Part shown: in pieces, positions 34,996 to 43,953 of the stretch | How positions within the stretch are numbered: the first letter of the stretch is position 1 | How the letters are laid out: each line of letters opens with the position of its first letter | Assembly: GCF_044872765.1 (NCBI RefSeq) | Contig: NZ_CP085253.1 | Location: forward strand, 496,001-560,000 | Reading direction: 5' to 3' | Length of the DNA: 64,000 nucleotides | DNA from: Micrococcus sp023147585 | GTDB taxonomy: Bacteria > Actinomycetota > Actinomycetes > Actinomycetales > Micrococcaceae | The notes under the pieces: generated by a model | Told to the model about the DNA's origin: nothing | Database searches by the model: none | What the model saw: only the letters and a program-made list of their open reading frames with translations | Translations under genes and position numbers: made by a program

Positions 34996-35748
34996 TCACC
35001 AGCGGCCGAGCCGGTGCTCGAGCACGGCCAGTGCGGCGGGGCCGGCCGTCGAGGCGCGCAGCACGTGGGGTCCGAGCCGCACCGGGTGCGCCCCGGCGTC
35101 CCGGCACGCGTCCAGCTCGGCGGGTGAGATCCCGCCCTCCGGACCGACCAGCACGGCGATCTCCTCGGCCCCGGCCCACGCGGCCTCCGGAAGGGCACCC
35201 AGCCCGTCCGCGGCGTCCTCGTGGAGCACGAGGAGCACGCGTCCCTCCCGCGCCAGGGACGCCGCGCCCGTGCCGGAGACGGGCTCGCGCACCTCGGGCA
35301 CCCGCGCCCGGCGGGCCTGCTTGGCCGCGGCGTGGGCGGTGTCGGCCCACTTCTGCCGGGCCTTGGCGGCCTTGGGACCCTTCCACCGCACGATCGAGCG
35401 CTCCGCCTCCCACGGGACCACGGCGTGGACCCCGAGCTCCACGGCCGCCTGGACCGCCATGAGGTCGCGGTCACCCTTGGCCAGGGCCTGGACGAGCACG
35501 AGGCGAGGCGCGGGATCGGGCTCCTCGTCCACCTCGTCGAGCCGCACGTCGACGGCGTCGGGGGAGGCGGCCAGCACCGTCCCGTGGCCGCGGCGGCCGG
35601 AGCCGTCCGCCACGAGCACGGACTCCCCCGGGGCAAGGCGCATCGCGGCGGCGGCGTGCCGGGCCTCGGAGCCCGTGAGGGTCACGGTGGCCCCGGCGGC
35701 CGCTCCCTCGAGCGCCCCCGCCGCCAGGTGGAACAGCGGCGCGGTCAC
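34996..35748 (-). CDS. rsmE: 16S rRNA (uracil-1498-N3)-methyltransferase
   Basis: 250 residues. An N-terminal PUA-like domain precedes a SPOUT knot with VLVGPEGGISPAELDACR and LGPHVLRASTAGPAALAVLEHRLG, the SAM-binding trefoil of RsmE. The GTG start overlaps the dnaJ stop by four bases. Confidence 0.93.
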   Translation of the reverse strand: MTAPLFHLAAGALEGAAAGATVTLTGSEARHAAAAMRLAPGESVLVADGSGRRGHGTVLAASPDAVDVRLDEVDEEPDPAPRLVLVQALAKGDRDLMAVQAAVELGVHAVVPWEAERSIVRWKGPKAAKARQKWADTAHAAAKQARRARVPEVREPVSGTGAASLAREGRVLLVLHEDAADGLGALPEAAWAGAEEIAVLVGPEGGISPAELDACRDAGAHPVRLGPHVLRASTAGPAALAVLEHRLGRW

Positions 35749-36872
35749 AGGTTCTTCAGGTTCTCCCGCAGGCGGGCGAACACGCCCCGCTGCTGCGGGG
35801 CGCCGTGGACCACGTCCTCGCCGCGGATCTCGGCCAGGCGCGTGAGGAGCTCGCGCTCCTCGCCGGTGATGTCCGTGGGGGTGGTGACGACCACGTCCAC
35901 CTTGAGGTCGCCGCGACCGGAGCCGCGCAGCCGGCCCACGCCGAGGCCGTGCAGCGTCTCCACGTGCCCGGACTGGGTGCCCGGCTCCAGGGTCACGCTC
36001 TGCTTGCCGTCCAGGGTGTCGAGGGTGATGCTCGTCCCGAGGGCGGCGGCGGCCATCGGGACCGTCACGGTGGTGGCCAGGTGGTCGCCCTCGCGGCGGA
36101 AGACGGGGTCCGGGCGCACGGCGATCTCCACGAAGAGGTCGCCGTTCGGGCCGCCGGCGGGGCCGGCCTCTCCGCGGCCGGCGAGGTGGATGCGGGTGCC
36201 GTCGTCCACGCCGGCGGGGATGCGCAGGGTGAGGGGGCGCTCCGTGCGCACTCGTCCCTGGCCCGAGCACTCGGTGCAGGGGGTGGGGATCACGGTGCCG
36301 AAGCCGCGGCACGCCGGGCACGCCTCGGTGGCCATCACGGTGCCGAGCATCGAGCGCATCGGCCGCTGCACCATGCCGCGGCCGTGGCAGGTCTCGCAGG
36401 TCTCGGGGTCGGTGCCGGGCTCGCAGCACGAGCCCTCGCATCGCTCGCAGCGCACGGCCGTGTCCAGGTGGAGGGTCTGCTCGCTGCCGAACACGGCGTC
36501 CTTGAGGTCGATCTGCGCGGTGACGAGCGCGTCCTGTCCCCGGCGCGTCCGGCTCGCGGGGCCCCGGCCGGCGCCGCCCGCCGCGGACATGAAGGTCTCG
36601 AAGATGTCGGCGAAGCCGCCACCGCCGAAGCCGCCGAAGCCGCCGCCGAACCCGGCGGAGCCGTTCTCGTTGCCGGTGGTGTCGTAGCTGCGGCGCTTGT
36701 CCTCGTCCGAGAGGACCTCGTAGGCGTGGGAGATGCGCTTGAACTGCTCCGCGGCCTCCGGGCTGGGGTTCACGTCCGGGTGGTGGGTGCGCGCCAGCTT
36801 GCGGTACGCGCGGCGGATCTCCTCGGTGCTGGCGTCGCGGCTGACGCCGAGGGTCTCGTAGTGGTCGGACAC
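35745..36872 (-). CDS. dnaJ: Chaperone DnaJ (DnaJ2-type, HrcA-linked)
   Basis: 375 residues from GTG 36872. The J domain has the HPD motif (THHPDVN), then a Gly/Phe-rich region (about 70-95), four zinc-finger CxxC repeats (CERCEG, CETCHG, CPACRG, CTECSG) and the two client-binding beta domains. It stimulates DnaK. Placement directly after hrcA marks the second actinobacterial dnaJ. Confidence 0.95.
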   Translation of the reverse strand: MSDHYETLGVSRDASTEEIRRAYRKLARTHHPDVNPSPEAAEQFKRISHAYEVLSDEDKRRSYDTTGNENGSAGFGGGFGGFGGGGFADIFETFMSAAGGAGRGPASRTRRGQDALVTAQIDLKDAVFGSEQTLHLDTAVRCERCEGSCCEPGTDPETCETCHGRGMVQRPMRSMLGTVMATEACPACRGFGTVIPTPCTECSGQGRVRTERPLTLRIPAGVDDGTRIHLAGRGEAGPAGGPNGDLFVEIAVRPDPVFRREGDHLATTVTVPMAAAALGTSITLDTLDGKQSVTLEPGTQSGHVETLHGLGVGRLRGSGRGDLKVDVVVTTPTDITGEERELLTRLAEIRGEDVVHGAPQQRGVFARLRENLKNL

Positions 36873-36903
36873 GGTGGGGGCACTTCCTTCGCGGGGGTCG
36901 AGG

Positions 36904-37917
36904 TCAGGGGGTGAGGATGCGGGAGAGGTAGCGGGCGATCGCGCGGACGGAGGCCATGGTGCCGGGGTAGTCCATGCGCGTGGGGCCCACCACGCCCACC
37001 TTGGCGACGGCGCCCGGCCCATAGGCGGCGGCCACCACGGAGGTGTCCGCGAGCGAGCCGGCGTTCTCGGAGCCGATCCGCACGGACACCCCGTGCGCGT
37101 CCTGCTCCATCTCCGTGAGCAGGCGCAGCAGCACCACCTGCTCCTCGAGGGCCTCCAGGATCGGTCCGATCGAGGCGCCGAAGTCCCCCGTGGAGCGGGC
37201 CAGGTTGGCGGTGCCCGCCATGACGATCCGGTCCTGTCGGCCCGCCTCCAGGAGGCTGCGGACCGCGCCGACGAGCGCGTCCGCCGTGGGACGCTGCTCC
37301 GGCCGCACACCCGTGACGGCCGCGTCCAGCAGGGCGGCGGCCTGCCCGGCCCCTCGGCCGATCATCGCCTGGAGCAGGAGCAGGCGCAGCGCGGCGAGGT
37401 CATCCTCCGCCACGAGACGCTCGAGTGGGACCACCCGCTGGTCCACCCGGCCGGTGGAGAGGATGAGCACGGCGAGCACGCGCGTGGGCGTCAGGGAGAC
37501 GAGCTCGAGGTGGCGCACGGTCGAGCCGTCCTCGTGCGGGAACTGGGCGACGGCCACCTGGTGGGTCAGCTGGGCGAGGAGGCGCACGGTGGCCTCCATC
37601 ATGTGCTCCGTGTCCTGCTCCGAGTCCAGCAGTGCCTGCACGGCTCGGCGCTCGGCCGGAGAGAGGGGCTTGACCTCGGAGATGCGGTCCACGAACACGC
37701 GGTAGCCCTTGTCCGTGGGCACCCGCCCCGCGGAGGTGTGGGGGGCCACGATCAGACCCTCCTCCTCGAGGGCGGCCATGTCGTTGCGCACCGTGGCCGA
37801 GGAGACGCCCAGCGCGTGACGCTCGACGATGGCCTTGGAGCCCACGGGCTCGCTGAGGGCCACGTAGTCCTCCACGATGGCCTGGAGCACCTGCAGTCGG
37901 CGCGGCTGCTCCGTCAT
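36904..37917 (-). CDS. hrcA: Heat-inducible transcription repressor HrcA
   Basis: 337 residues: an N-terminal winged helix (AIVEDYVALSEPVGSKAI...SSATVRNDMAALEEEG) and a GAF-like dimerisation domain. HrcA represses chaperone genes through CIRCE, and a CIRCE element lies 24 bp upstream of its start, so it autoregulates hrcA-dnaJ. Confidence 0.95.
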   Translation of the reverse strand: MTEQPRRLQVLQAIVEDYVALSEPVGSKAIVERHALGVSSATVRNDMAALEEEGLIVAPHTSAGRVPTDKGYRVFVDRISEVKPLSPAERRAVQALLDSEQDTEHMMEATVRLLAQLTHQVAVAQFPHEDGSTVRHLELVSLTPTRVLAVLILSTGRVDQRVVPLERLVAEDDLAALRLLLLQAMIGRGAGQAAALLDAAVTGVRPEQRPTADALVGAVRSLLEAGRQDRIVMAGTANLARSTGDFGASIGPILEALEEQVVLLRLLTEMEQDAHGVSVRIGSENAGSLADTSVVAAAYGPGAVAKVGVVGPTRMDYPGTMASVRAIARYLSRILTP

Positions 37918-37940
37918 GACGGTCTCCTTCCCTCCGATGT

Positions 37941-37967
37941 CTGGCACTCGCCACATCCAAGTGCCAA
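37941..37967. promoter_or_regulatory. CIRCE operator upstream of hrcA
   Basis: CTGGCACTC, 9-bp spacer, AAGTGCCAA. This fits the actinobacterial CIRCE form TTGGCACTC-N9-GAGTGCCAA with one mismatch in each arm. It lies between divergent hrcA and the DUF3097 gene and may affect both. Confidence 0.85.
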
Positions 37968-37995
37968 TCCTACCGCCCTTGGTACCGTGCCCGAC

Positions 37996-38856
37996 ATGGA
38001 CTGGAGCACGTGGGGCCCCGCGGGCCACGATTCCCTGACCCGACCGCCGGCGCGGCGCACCCCCGAGGTGCCGGCCTCCCCCGGCGTCGTGGTGGAGGAC
38101 GTCGGCTCGGGGTTCACCGGCGCCGTCGTGCGCACGGAGCGCTCCGGCGGCGTGCACGTGGTGGTCCTGGAGGACCGCCGCGGCGTCCGCCGCTCCTTCC
38201 CCCTGGGCGGCGGATTCTGGATCGACGGCGAGCCCGTCACCCTCACCCCCGCGACGACGACGGCGTCGCGCGCGCCCGCCCGGACGGCGTCGGGATCCCG
38301 CCGCGTGGAGGGGGTCCGGGCGCGCACCGCCCGCGCGTCGCGGATCTGGGTGGAGGGCGTGCACGACGCCGAGCTCGTCGAGAAGGTCTGGGGCGAGGAC
38401 CTGCGCCTCGAGGGGATCGTCGTGGAGCCGCTGCACGGCGTGGACGACCTGGCCGGGGCGATCCGTGAGTTCTCCCCCGGCCCCCGGCGCCGCCTGGGCA
38501 TCCTCGTGGACCACCTCGTGACGGGCTCGAAGGAGGAGCGGATCGCCGCGGAGGCGATGCGAGTGCCCGGGGCGGCCGGCAACGTGCTCATCCTGGGCCA
38601 CCCCTACGTGGACGTCTGGCAGGTCGTCAAGCCCGCCGTGCTCGGCATCGAGGCCTGGCCCGTGGTCCCGCGCGGCCAGGACTGGAAGACCGGCGTGCTG
38701 AAGGGCCTGGGCTGGCCCCACGGCACGAAGGAGGCCACCGGACTGGGCTGGAAGCGGCTGCTCTCCCACGTCACCACGTACGCGGACCTCGAGCCGTCCC
38801 TGCTGGGCCGGGTCGAGGAGCTCATCGACTTCCTCACCGCGGAGGACCGTGGCTGA
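37996..38856 (+). CDS. DUF3097 family protein
   Basis: 286 residues, start ATG 37996. It is actinobacterium-specific, with an N-terminal beta domain and a C-terminal TOPRIM-like region (RIWVEGVHDAELVEKVWGED...GILVDHLVTGSKEE, then VLILGHPYVDVWQ). A nucleic-acid role is plausible but not established. It is divergent from hrcA across the CIRCE element. Confidence 0.82.
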   Translation: MDWSTWGPAGHDSLTRPPARRTPEVPASPGVVVEDVGSGFTGAVVRTERSGGVHVVVLEDRRGVRRSFPLGGGFWIDGEPVTLTPATTTASRAPARTASGSRRVEGVRARTARASRIWVEGVHDAELVEKVWGEDLRLEGIVVEPLHGVDDLAGAIREFSPGPRRRLGILVDHLVTGSKEERIAAEAMRVPGAAGNVLILGHPYVDVWQVVKPAVLGIEAWPVVPRGQDWKTGVLKGLGWPHGTKEATGLGWKRLLSHVTTYADLEPSLLGRVEELIDFLTAEDRG

Positions 38857-38961
38857 GCACGCCGGGGCGCCGGCTCCGCCTCCCGTCGCCGCGCTACACT
38901 GATCGGGCCCCGCGCCCGCCCCGTGCGGCCGGGACCTTGCCGCCCCTCAGGAGGATCCGCC

Positions 38962-39372
38962 GTGAACACCACCCCGCCGCAGACCGGCCAGCCCCGTGCC
39001 GCGGCCTGGGTGGCCTCCGCCGGCACCGAGGGCGGACCCCTCAGCGCGAAGCAGGACCGAGACCGCGCCGCCTTCGGGCACCTGAGCGTGGCGCTGGGAT
39101 GTCTCGGACCGCTGCTCGTGTGGCTGCGCTACCGTGACCGCGGACCGTTCACCGCGCAGGAGGCCAAGGAGGCGCTGAACTTCTCCGTGCCGCCCACGCT
39201 GCTGGTGGTGCTCTTCCTGCTCCTGGGCGCCCTCCCGGTCATCGGGCCGATTCTCGCGATCCTCGGCGCCCTCACCTGGGTGGCCATGTCCTGCTACGGC
39301 GTCATGGGGGCCGCGAACGTGTCGAAGGGCCGCCCCTTCCGCTACCCGTTCAACCTGCGCGTCCTGCGCTGA
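38962..39372 (+). CDS. DUF4870 family membrane protein
   Basis: 136 residues from GTG 38962, preceded by the strong RBS AGGAGGA. The segment LSVALGCLGPLLVWLRYRDR starts the domain, followed by EALNFSVPPTLLVVLFLLLG and a third helix. DUF4870 (Tic20-like) proteins are small integral membrane proteins of unknown function. Confidence 0.8.
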   Translation: MNTTPPQTGQPRAAAWVASAGTEGGPLSAKQDRDRAAFGHLSVALGCLGPLLVWLRYRDRGPFTAQEAKEALNFSVPPTLLVVLFLLLGALPVIGPILAILGALTWVAMSCYGVMGAANVSKGRPFRYPFNLRVLR

Positions 39373-39390
39373 GCCGCACCGCGCTCGGCG

Positions 39391-40680
39391 TCAGAAGCCG
39401 GCCAGGTCCCGGACGATCCGGTCGTTGCGCAGCCGCCCCTCGAGGGTCGGCACGATCCGCCCGGACAGGGCGGCACGGCCGTCCACGAGCCCGTCCGCGA
39501 TGAGGGCGGCCACGAGGTCCCGCAGCCGGGCGCCGTCGTCGCCGGCCGCGGCGAACCCCTCCTCCACCTCGGCGAGGCCCAGTCCCGTGGACGTGCGGGC
39601 GGCGAGCATCACCCGCTCGAGCCGGCGCGCCGGCGCATCGGGGATCTCCCGGCCCACAGCCGGGGTCACGCCCGTGGCCAGGCGCTGCGCGTACGCGGCG
39701 GGGTGCTTCGCGTTCCAGAAGCGCACGCCCGCCAGGTGCGAGTGCGCGCCGGGCCCCACGCCCCACCAGTCCTGGTCCTCCCAGTAGGCCACGTTGTGCC
39801 GCGCCCGGTGGACGCCCGTCCCCTCCGGGTCCCGCGCCCAGTTGGAGACCTCGTACCAGCGGTAGCCGGCCGTGGCGAGCATCCGGTCGGCCAGGACGTA
39901 CTTGTCGGCCTGGTCGTCCGGGTCGACGTCGTCCACCTCGCCGCGGGCCACCCGGGCCCCGAACTTCGTGCCCTCCTCCACGATCAGGGAGTACGCGCTC
40001 ACATGGTCCGGCGCGAGGGCGACGGCCGTCTCGAGCGTGGCGCGCCAGTCCTCGAGCGACTCCCCCGGCGTGCCGTAGATGAGGTCCAGGGAGACCTCGA
40101 GGCCGGCCGCGCGGGCCGCGGCGACGGCGGCGGGCACCGACGCGGGACGGTGCGTGCGGTCCAGTGTGGCCAGCACGTGTGGCACGGCCGACTGCATGCC
40201 GACCGAGAGCCGGGTGAATCCGCCCGCGGCGAGCGTGGCGGCGTACTCCGGGGTGATCGTGTCCGGATTCGCCTCGGTGGTGACCTCCGCGCCAGGCACG
40301 ATCCCGAACCGCTCCCGCGCCGCGGCGAGGATCCGCACGAGGTGGGAGGCCGGCAGCAGCGTGGGCGTGCCGCCGCCGAAGAACACGGTGTGCAGCGGGC
40401 GGGCGGGCACGCCGGAGGCCTCGAGGGCGCGCTCGGCGAAGGCGAGCTCCGCGATGGCCGTCTCGGCGTAGTCGCCGCGGGCCGCGCCCGGGCCGAGGTC
40501 CACGGCCGTGTACGTGTTGAAGTCGCAGTAGCCGCAACGAACGGTGCAGAACGGCACGTGCACGTACAGGCTGAACGTCCGCGGCGCGCCGGCGGCCGCG
40601 GCCGCGCGGACCCGCGCGCCGACGTCGGCGGGCAGGGCGCCGTCGTCGGGCACCGGCATGCCCAGGGGAAGGGCGGGCAC
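39391..40680 (-). CDS. hemW: Radical SAM haem chaperone HemW (coproporphyrinogen oxidase-like)
   Basis: 429 residues from GTG 40680; an inner ATG (MPVPDDG) is an alternative start. The radical SAM cluster motif CTVRCGYCDFNTY is present with FFGGGTPTLL and ISLDLIYGTPG-type segments. It lacks the extra N-terminal cysteine region of true HemN and matches HemW, which inserts haem into enzymes. It begins one base from the lepA stop. Confidence 0.93.
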   Translation of the reverse strand: MPALPLGMPVPDDGALPADVGARVRAAAAAGAPRTFSLYVHVPFCTVRCGYCDFNTYTAVDLGPGAARGDYAETAIAELAFAERALEASGVPARPLHTVFFGGGTPTLLPASHLVRILAAARERFGIVPGAEVTTEANPDTITPEYAATLAAGGFTRLSVGMQSAVPHVLATLDRTHRPASVPAAVAAARAAGLEVSLDLIYGTPGESLEDWRATLETAVALAPDHVSAYSLIVEEGTKFGARVARGEVDDVDPDDQADKYVLADRMLATAGYRWYEVSNWARDPEGTGVHRARHNVAYWEDQDWWGVGPGAHSHLAGVRFWNAKHPAAYAQRLATGVTPAVGREIPDAPARRLERVMLAARTSTGLGLAEVEEGFAAAGDDGARLRDLVAALIADGLVDGRAALSGRIVPTLEGRLRNDRIVRDLAGF

Positions 40681-42585
40681 TTACTTCTTGGCCTGCTCGG
40701 CACCGTCCGAGGACAGTGCGGCGATGAAGGCCTCCTGCGGGACCTCGACTCGGCCCACCATCTTCATGCGCTTCTTGCCCTCCTTCTGCTTCTCCAGCAG
40801 CTTGCGCTTGCGGGAGATGTCGCCGCCGTAGCACTTGGAGAGCACGTCCTTGCGGATGGCCCGGATGTTCTCGCGCGCGATGATGCGCGCGCCGATCGCC
40901 GCCTGGATCGGCACCTCGAACTGCTGACGCGGGATGAGCTCCTTGAGCTTGCCCGTCATCATCACGCCGTACGCGTAGGCGTTGTCCCGGTGGGTGATCG
41001 AGGAGAACGCGTCCACCTGCTCGCCCTGCAGGAGGATGTCCACCTTGACGAGGTCGGCGACCTGGTCGCCGTCGGCCTTCCAGTCCAGGGAGGCGTAGCC
41101 CTTGGTGCGGGACTTGAGCTGGTCGAAGAAGTCGAACACGATCTCCGCGAGCGGGATCCAGTAGCGGATCTCCACGCGCTCCTCGGAGAGGTAGTCCATG
41201 CCCTTGAGATTGCCGCGCTTGGCCTGGCACAGCTCCATGACGGCGCCGATGAACTCGCTCGGCACGATGACCGTCGCCGAGGCCATCGGCTCCCGCACCG
41301 CCAGGACCTTGCCCTCGGGGTACTCGGAGGGGTTGGTCACGGTGATGACCTCCTTGTCCTCCTTCGTGACCTCGTAGACCACGTTGGGCGCGGTGGAGAT
41401 CAGGTCCAGGTTGAACTCGCGCTCGAGGCGCTCCCGGATGATCTCCAGGTGCAGCAGGCCCAGGAAGCCCACGCGGAAGCCGAAGCCCAGCGCCACGGAC
41501 GTCTCCGGCTCGTAGACGAGCGCGGCGTCGTTGAGCTTGAGCTTGTCGAGGGCGTCGCGCAGCACCGGGTAGTCGGAGCCGTCGATCGGGTAGAGGCCGG
41601 AGAACACCATGGGCTTGGGGTCCTCGTAGCCGCCGATCTCCGCGGCGGCGGGCTTGGCGTGATTCGTCACCGTGTCGCCCACCTTCGACTGGCGCACGTC
41701 CTTCACGCCCGTGATGAGGTAGCCCACCTCGCCCACGGACAGGCCCTGGGAGGGGTGGGGCTCCGGCGAGGACACGCCGATCTCCAGAAGCTCGTGGGCC
41801 GCGCCCGTGGACATCATCCGGATCTTCTCCCGCGGGGAGAGCCGGCCGTCCATGACGCGCACGTAGGTCACGACGCCGCGGTAGGTGTCGTACACGGAGT
41901 CGAAGATCATGGCGCGGGCCGGGGCGTCGGCGTCGCCCGTGGGGGCGGGGATCCGCTCGACGACGCGGTCCAGCAGCGCCTCGACGCCCATGCCCGTCTT
42001 GCCGGACACCCGCAGCACGTCCTCCGGCTCGCACCCGATCAGGGTGGCGATCTCGGCGGCGTAGCGGTCCGGATCCGCGGCGGGCAGGTCGATCTTGTTG
42101 AGCACGGGGATGATCTCGAGCTCGTTCTCCATGGCCAGGTACAGGTTGGCCAGGGTCTGTGCCTCGATGCCCTGCGCGGCGTCCACCAGCAGGATCGCGC
42201 CCTCGCACGCGGCGAGCGAGCGGGAGACCTCGTACGTGAAGTCCACGTGCCCGGGCGTGTCGATCATGTTCAGGGCGTAGTCGGTCCCGTCCAGCGCCCA
42301 CGGCATGCGCACCGCCTGGGACTTGATGGTGATGCCTCGCTCGCGCTCGATGTCCATGCGGTCCAGGTACTGGGCCTTCATGTCACGCGGCTGCACCACG
42401 CCCGTGGACTGCAGCATGCGGTCCGCCAGCGTCGACTTCCCGTGGTCGATGTGGGCGATGATGCAGAAGTTGCGGATCACCGAGGGGTCGGTGGCGGCGG
42501 GCGCCGGGGGGTGGGACGCCTGGGGCGACACGGGCACATCCTTGGAAGTCTCGGGGACGGGTGGGGTGGAACACTGACCGCCCAT
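40681..42585 (-). CDS. lepA: Elongation factor 4 (LepA)
   Basis: 634 residues from ATG 42585. GTPase motifs AHIDHGKST, DTPGHVDF and NKIDLP precede the LepA C-terminal domain ending KKRMKMVGRVEVPQEAFIAAL. It acts on stalled or misassembled ribosomes. The N-terminal extension (about 30 residues, Pro-rich) is typical of actinobacterial LepA. Confidence 0.95.
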   Translation of the reverse strand: MGGQCSTPPVPETSKDVPVSPQASHPPAPAATDPSVIRNFCIIAHIDHGKSTLADRMLQSTGVVQPRDMKAQYLDRMDIERERGITIKSQAVRMPWALDGTDYALNMIDTPGHVDFTYEVSRSLAACEGAILLVDAAQGIEAQTLANLYLAMENELEIIPVLNKIDLPAADPDRYAAEIATLIGCEPEDVLRVSGKTGMGVEALLDRVVERIPAPTGDADAPARAMIFDSVYDTYRGVVTYVRVMDGRLSPREKIRMMSTGAAHELLEIGVSSPEPHPSQGLSVGEVGYLITGVKDVRQSKVGDTVTNHAKPAAAEIGGYEDPKPMVFSGLYPIDGSDYPVLRDALDKLKLNDAALVYEPETSVALGFGFRVGFLGLLHLEIIRERLEREFNLDLISTAPNVVYEVTKEDKEVITVTNPSEYPEGKVLAVREPMASATVIVPSEFIGAVMELCQAKRGNLKGMDYLSEERVEIRYWIPLAEIVFDFFDQLKSRTKGYASLDWKADGDQVADLVKVDILLQGEQVDAFSSITHRDNAYAYGVMMTGKLKELIPRQQFEVPIQAAIGARIIARENIRAIRKDVLSKCYGGDISRKRKLLEKQKEGKKRMKMVGRVEVPQEAFIAALSSDGAEQAKK

Positions 42586-42621
42586 TCTTCCATGCCCGCC
42601 CGGCCGGATAGATTCGGGCCC

Positions 42622-43389
42622 ATGGCCTTCGACTTCCAGCGCGCCCTCTCCCTCGGCCGGCAGGCCGCCCGCCTCCTGGAGACGCTCAGCTCCTCCTCCG
42701 ACGCCGGCCCACGCCGCGGCTCGTCCCGCCGCGCCTCCGGCTCGGGGACGGGCGGCGGCGCCGGGCCCGTCTTCGACCTGGGCGTCCCGCCCCGGGATCC
42801 GGGGGCCCCGGCCTTCGACCCGACCCGGCGCACCGACGACTGGCCCACTCCCCCGGCCGGCGGTGCGCGCCGGCCGGACCGGCGCCGTGTGGACGAGGTG
42901 CTGCGCCGCGCCCGGGACGCGGACCGTGCCGAGGGACCGGCGGCGTCGGGGCGCGCGGCGGGCCGGCCGGACCGGCGGTCCCCCGCCGAGCTGCTCCCCG
43001 ACTTCACCGGCCGCGCGCGCGTGGAGTACGACCCCGTGCCCGGCCCCGCGGCGGGCCCGGGCGAGGTGGTGTGGACCTGGGTCCCGTTCGAGGAGATGGA
43101 CGGCCGGGGCAAGGACCGCCCCGTCCTCCTCGTCGGCCGCGACGGCGCGTGCCTGCTCGGCCTCATGCTCACGAGCCGGGACCGCAACAACGCGGACCTG
43201 CGCGACGAGGACTACGTGGACGTCGGCGCCGGGCCGTGGGACCGGCGCGGCCGGGCCTCCGAGGCGAAGGTGGACCGCGTGCTGCGCGTGGACCCGGACG
43301 CCGTGCGCCGGGAGGGCGGGGTCCTGGACCCCGCGCGGTTCGAGGCCGTGGGCGACGCGCTGCGCCGCCACCAGGGCTGGGAGCGCTGA
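42622..43389 (+). CDS. PemK/MazF-fold protein with long disordered N-terminus
   Basis: 255 residues. A Gly/Arg/Pro-rich, low-complexity region (about 20-135) is followed by a PemK-like beta barrel: RARVEYDPVPG, VVWTWVPFEEMDGRGKDRPVLLVG, LMLTSRDRNN, and AKVDRVLRVDPDAVRREGG. MazF/PemK toxins are mRNA endonucleases. No antitoxin gene adjoins it, and this orphan form next to lepA and rpsT is conserved in actinobacteria, so a housekeeping role is as likely as a toxin. Confidence 0.78.
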   Translation: MAFDFQRALSLGRQAARLLETLSSSSDAGPRRGSSRRASGSGTGGGAGPVFDLGVPPRDPGAPAFDPTRRTDDWPTPPAGGARRPDRRRVDEVLRRARDADRAEGPAASGRAAGRPDRRSPAELLPDFTGRARVEYDPVPGPAAGPGEVVWTWVPFEEMDGRGKDRPVLLVGRDGACLLGLMLTSRDRNNADLRDEDYVDVGAGPWDRRGRASEAKVDRVLRVDPDAVRREGGVLDPARFEAVGDALRRHQGWER

Positions 43390-43602
43390 CGCGCCACGCC
43401 GAGGCACCCCCCGGCCATGTCCGGGACACGCAGATGATAGGATTGTGGGCATTGTGTCCGCCGGTCGACGGGCACCCCCGGACCGGGATCGCCACGGTGT
43501 CCCCACGCCACTGAAGTCCACGGATCCGGGAACCCTCCACGACCCCCCTGTTCACGCGGCGTGCGGACCACCCGTCCCGCGCCGACGACGTAAGGACCAG
43601 AG

Positions 43603-43869
43603 TTGGCCAACATCAAGTCTCAGAAGAAGCGCATCCTCACCAACGAGAAGGCGCGCCAGCGCAACATCGCCGTGAAGTCCGAGCTGCGCACCGCCATCCG
43701 CGCCGTGGACAAGGCCGTGGCCGCCGGCGAGGCCGAGGCCGCCGCCGCCGCGCTGCGCACCGCGAACCGCAAGCTGGACAAGGCAGCCTCCAAGGGCGTC
43801 ATCCACAAGAACCAGGCCGCGAACCGCAAGTCGGGCATCGCGAACCGCGTGAAGGCCCTCTTCGCCTGA
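43603..43869 (+). CDS. rpsT: 30S ribosomal protein S20
   Basis: 88 residues, highly basic, starting MANIKSQKKRILTNEKARQRN as in all S20 proteins. The start codon is TTG, preceded by AAGGACC, unusual for a ribosomal protein but the only start that gives the family N-terminus. It binds 16S rRNA early in 30S assembly. Confidence 0.96.
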   Translation: MANIKSQKKRILTNEKARQRNIAVKSELRTAIRAVDKAVAAGEAEAAAAALRTANRKLDKAASKGVIHKNQAANRKSGIANRVKALFA

Positions 43870-43888
43870 TCCGCAGCGCCACACCGCC

Positions 43889-43924
43889 ACGGCCCCCGCT
43901 CCGAGACCCTCGGACGGGGGCCGT
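43889..43924. terminator. Terminator between rpsT and holA
   Basis: A stem of ACGGCCCCCG/CGGGGGCCGT (10 bp) plus an inner CCGAG/CTCGG, between convergent genes. Confidence 0.72.
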
Positions 43925-43953
43925 GGTGCGTCCGGGAAGGGTCCGCGGCGTGG

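Noticed and set aside
39703..43389. 1228-codon rightward frame opposite hemW and lepA
   Set aside because: Only its end (from 42622) is a real gene; the rest is an antisense shadow.
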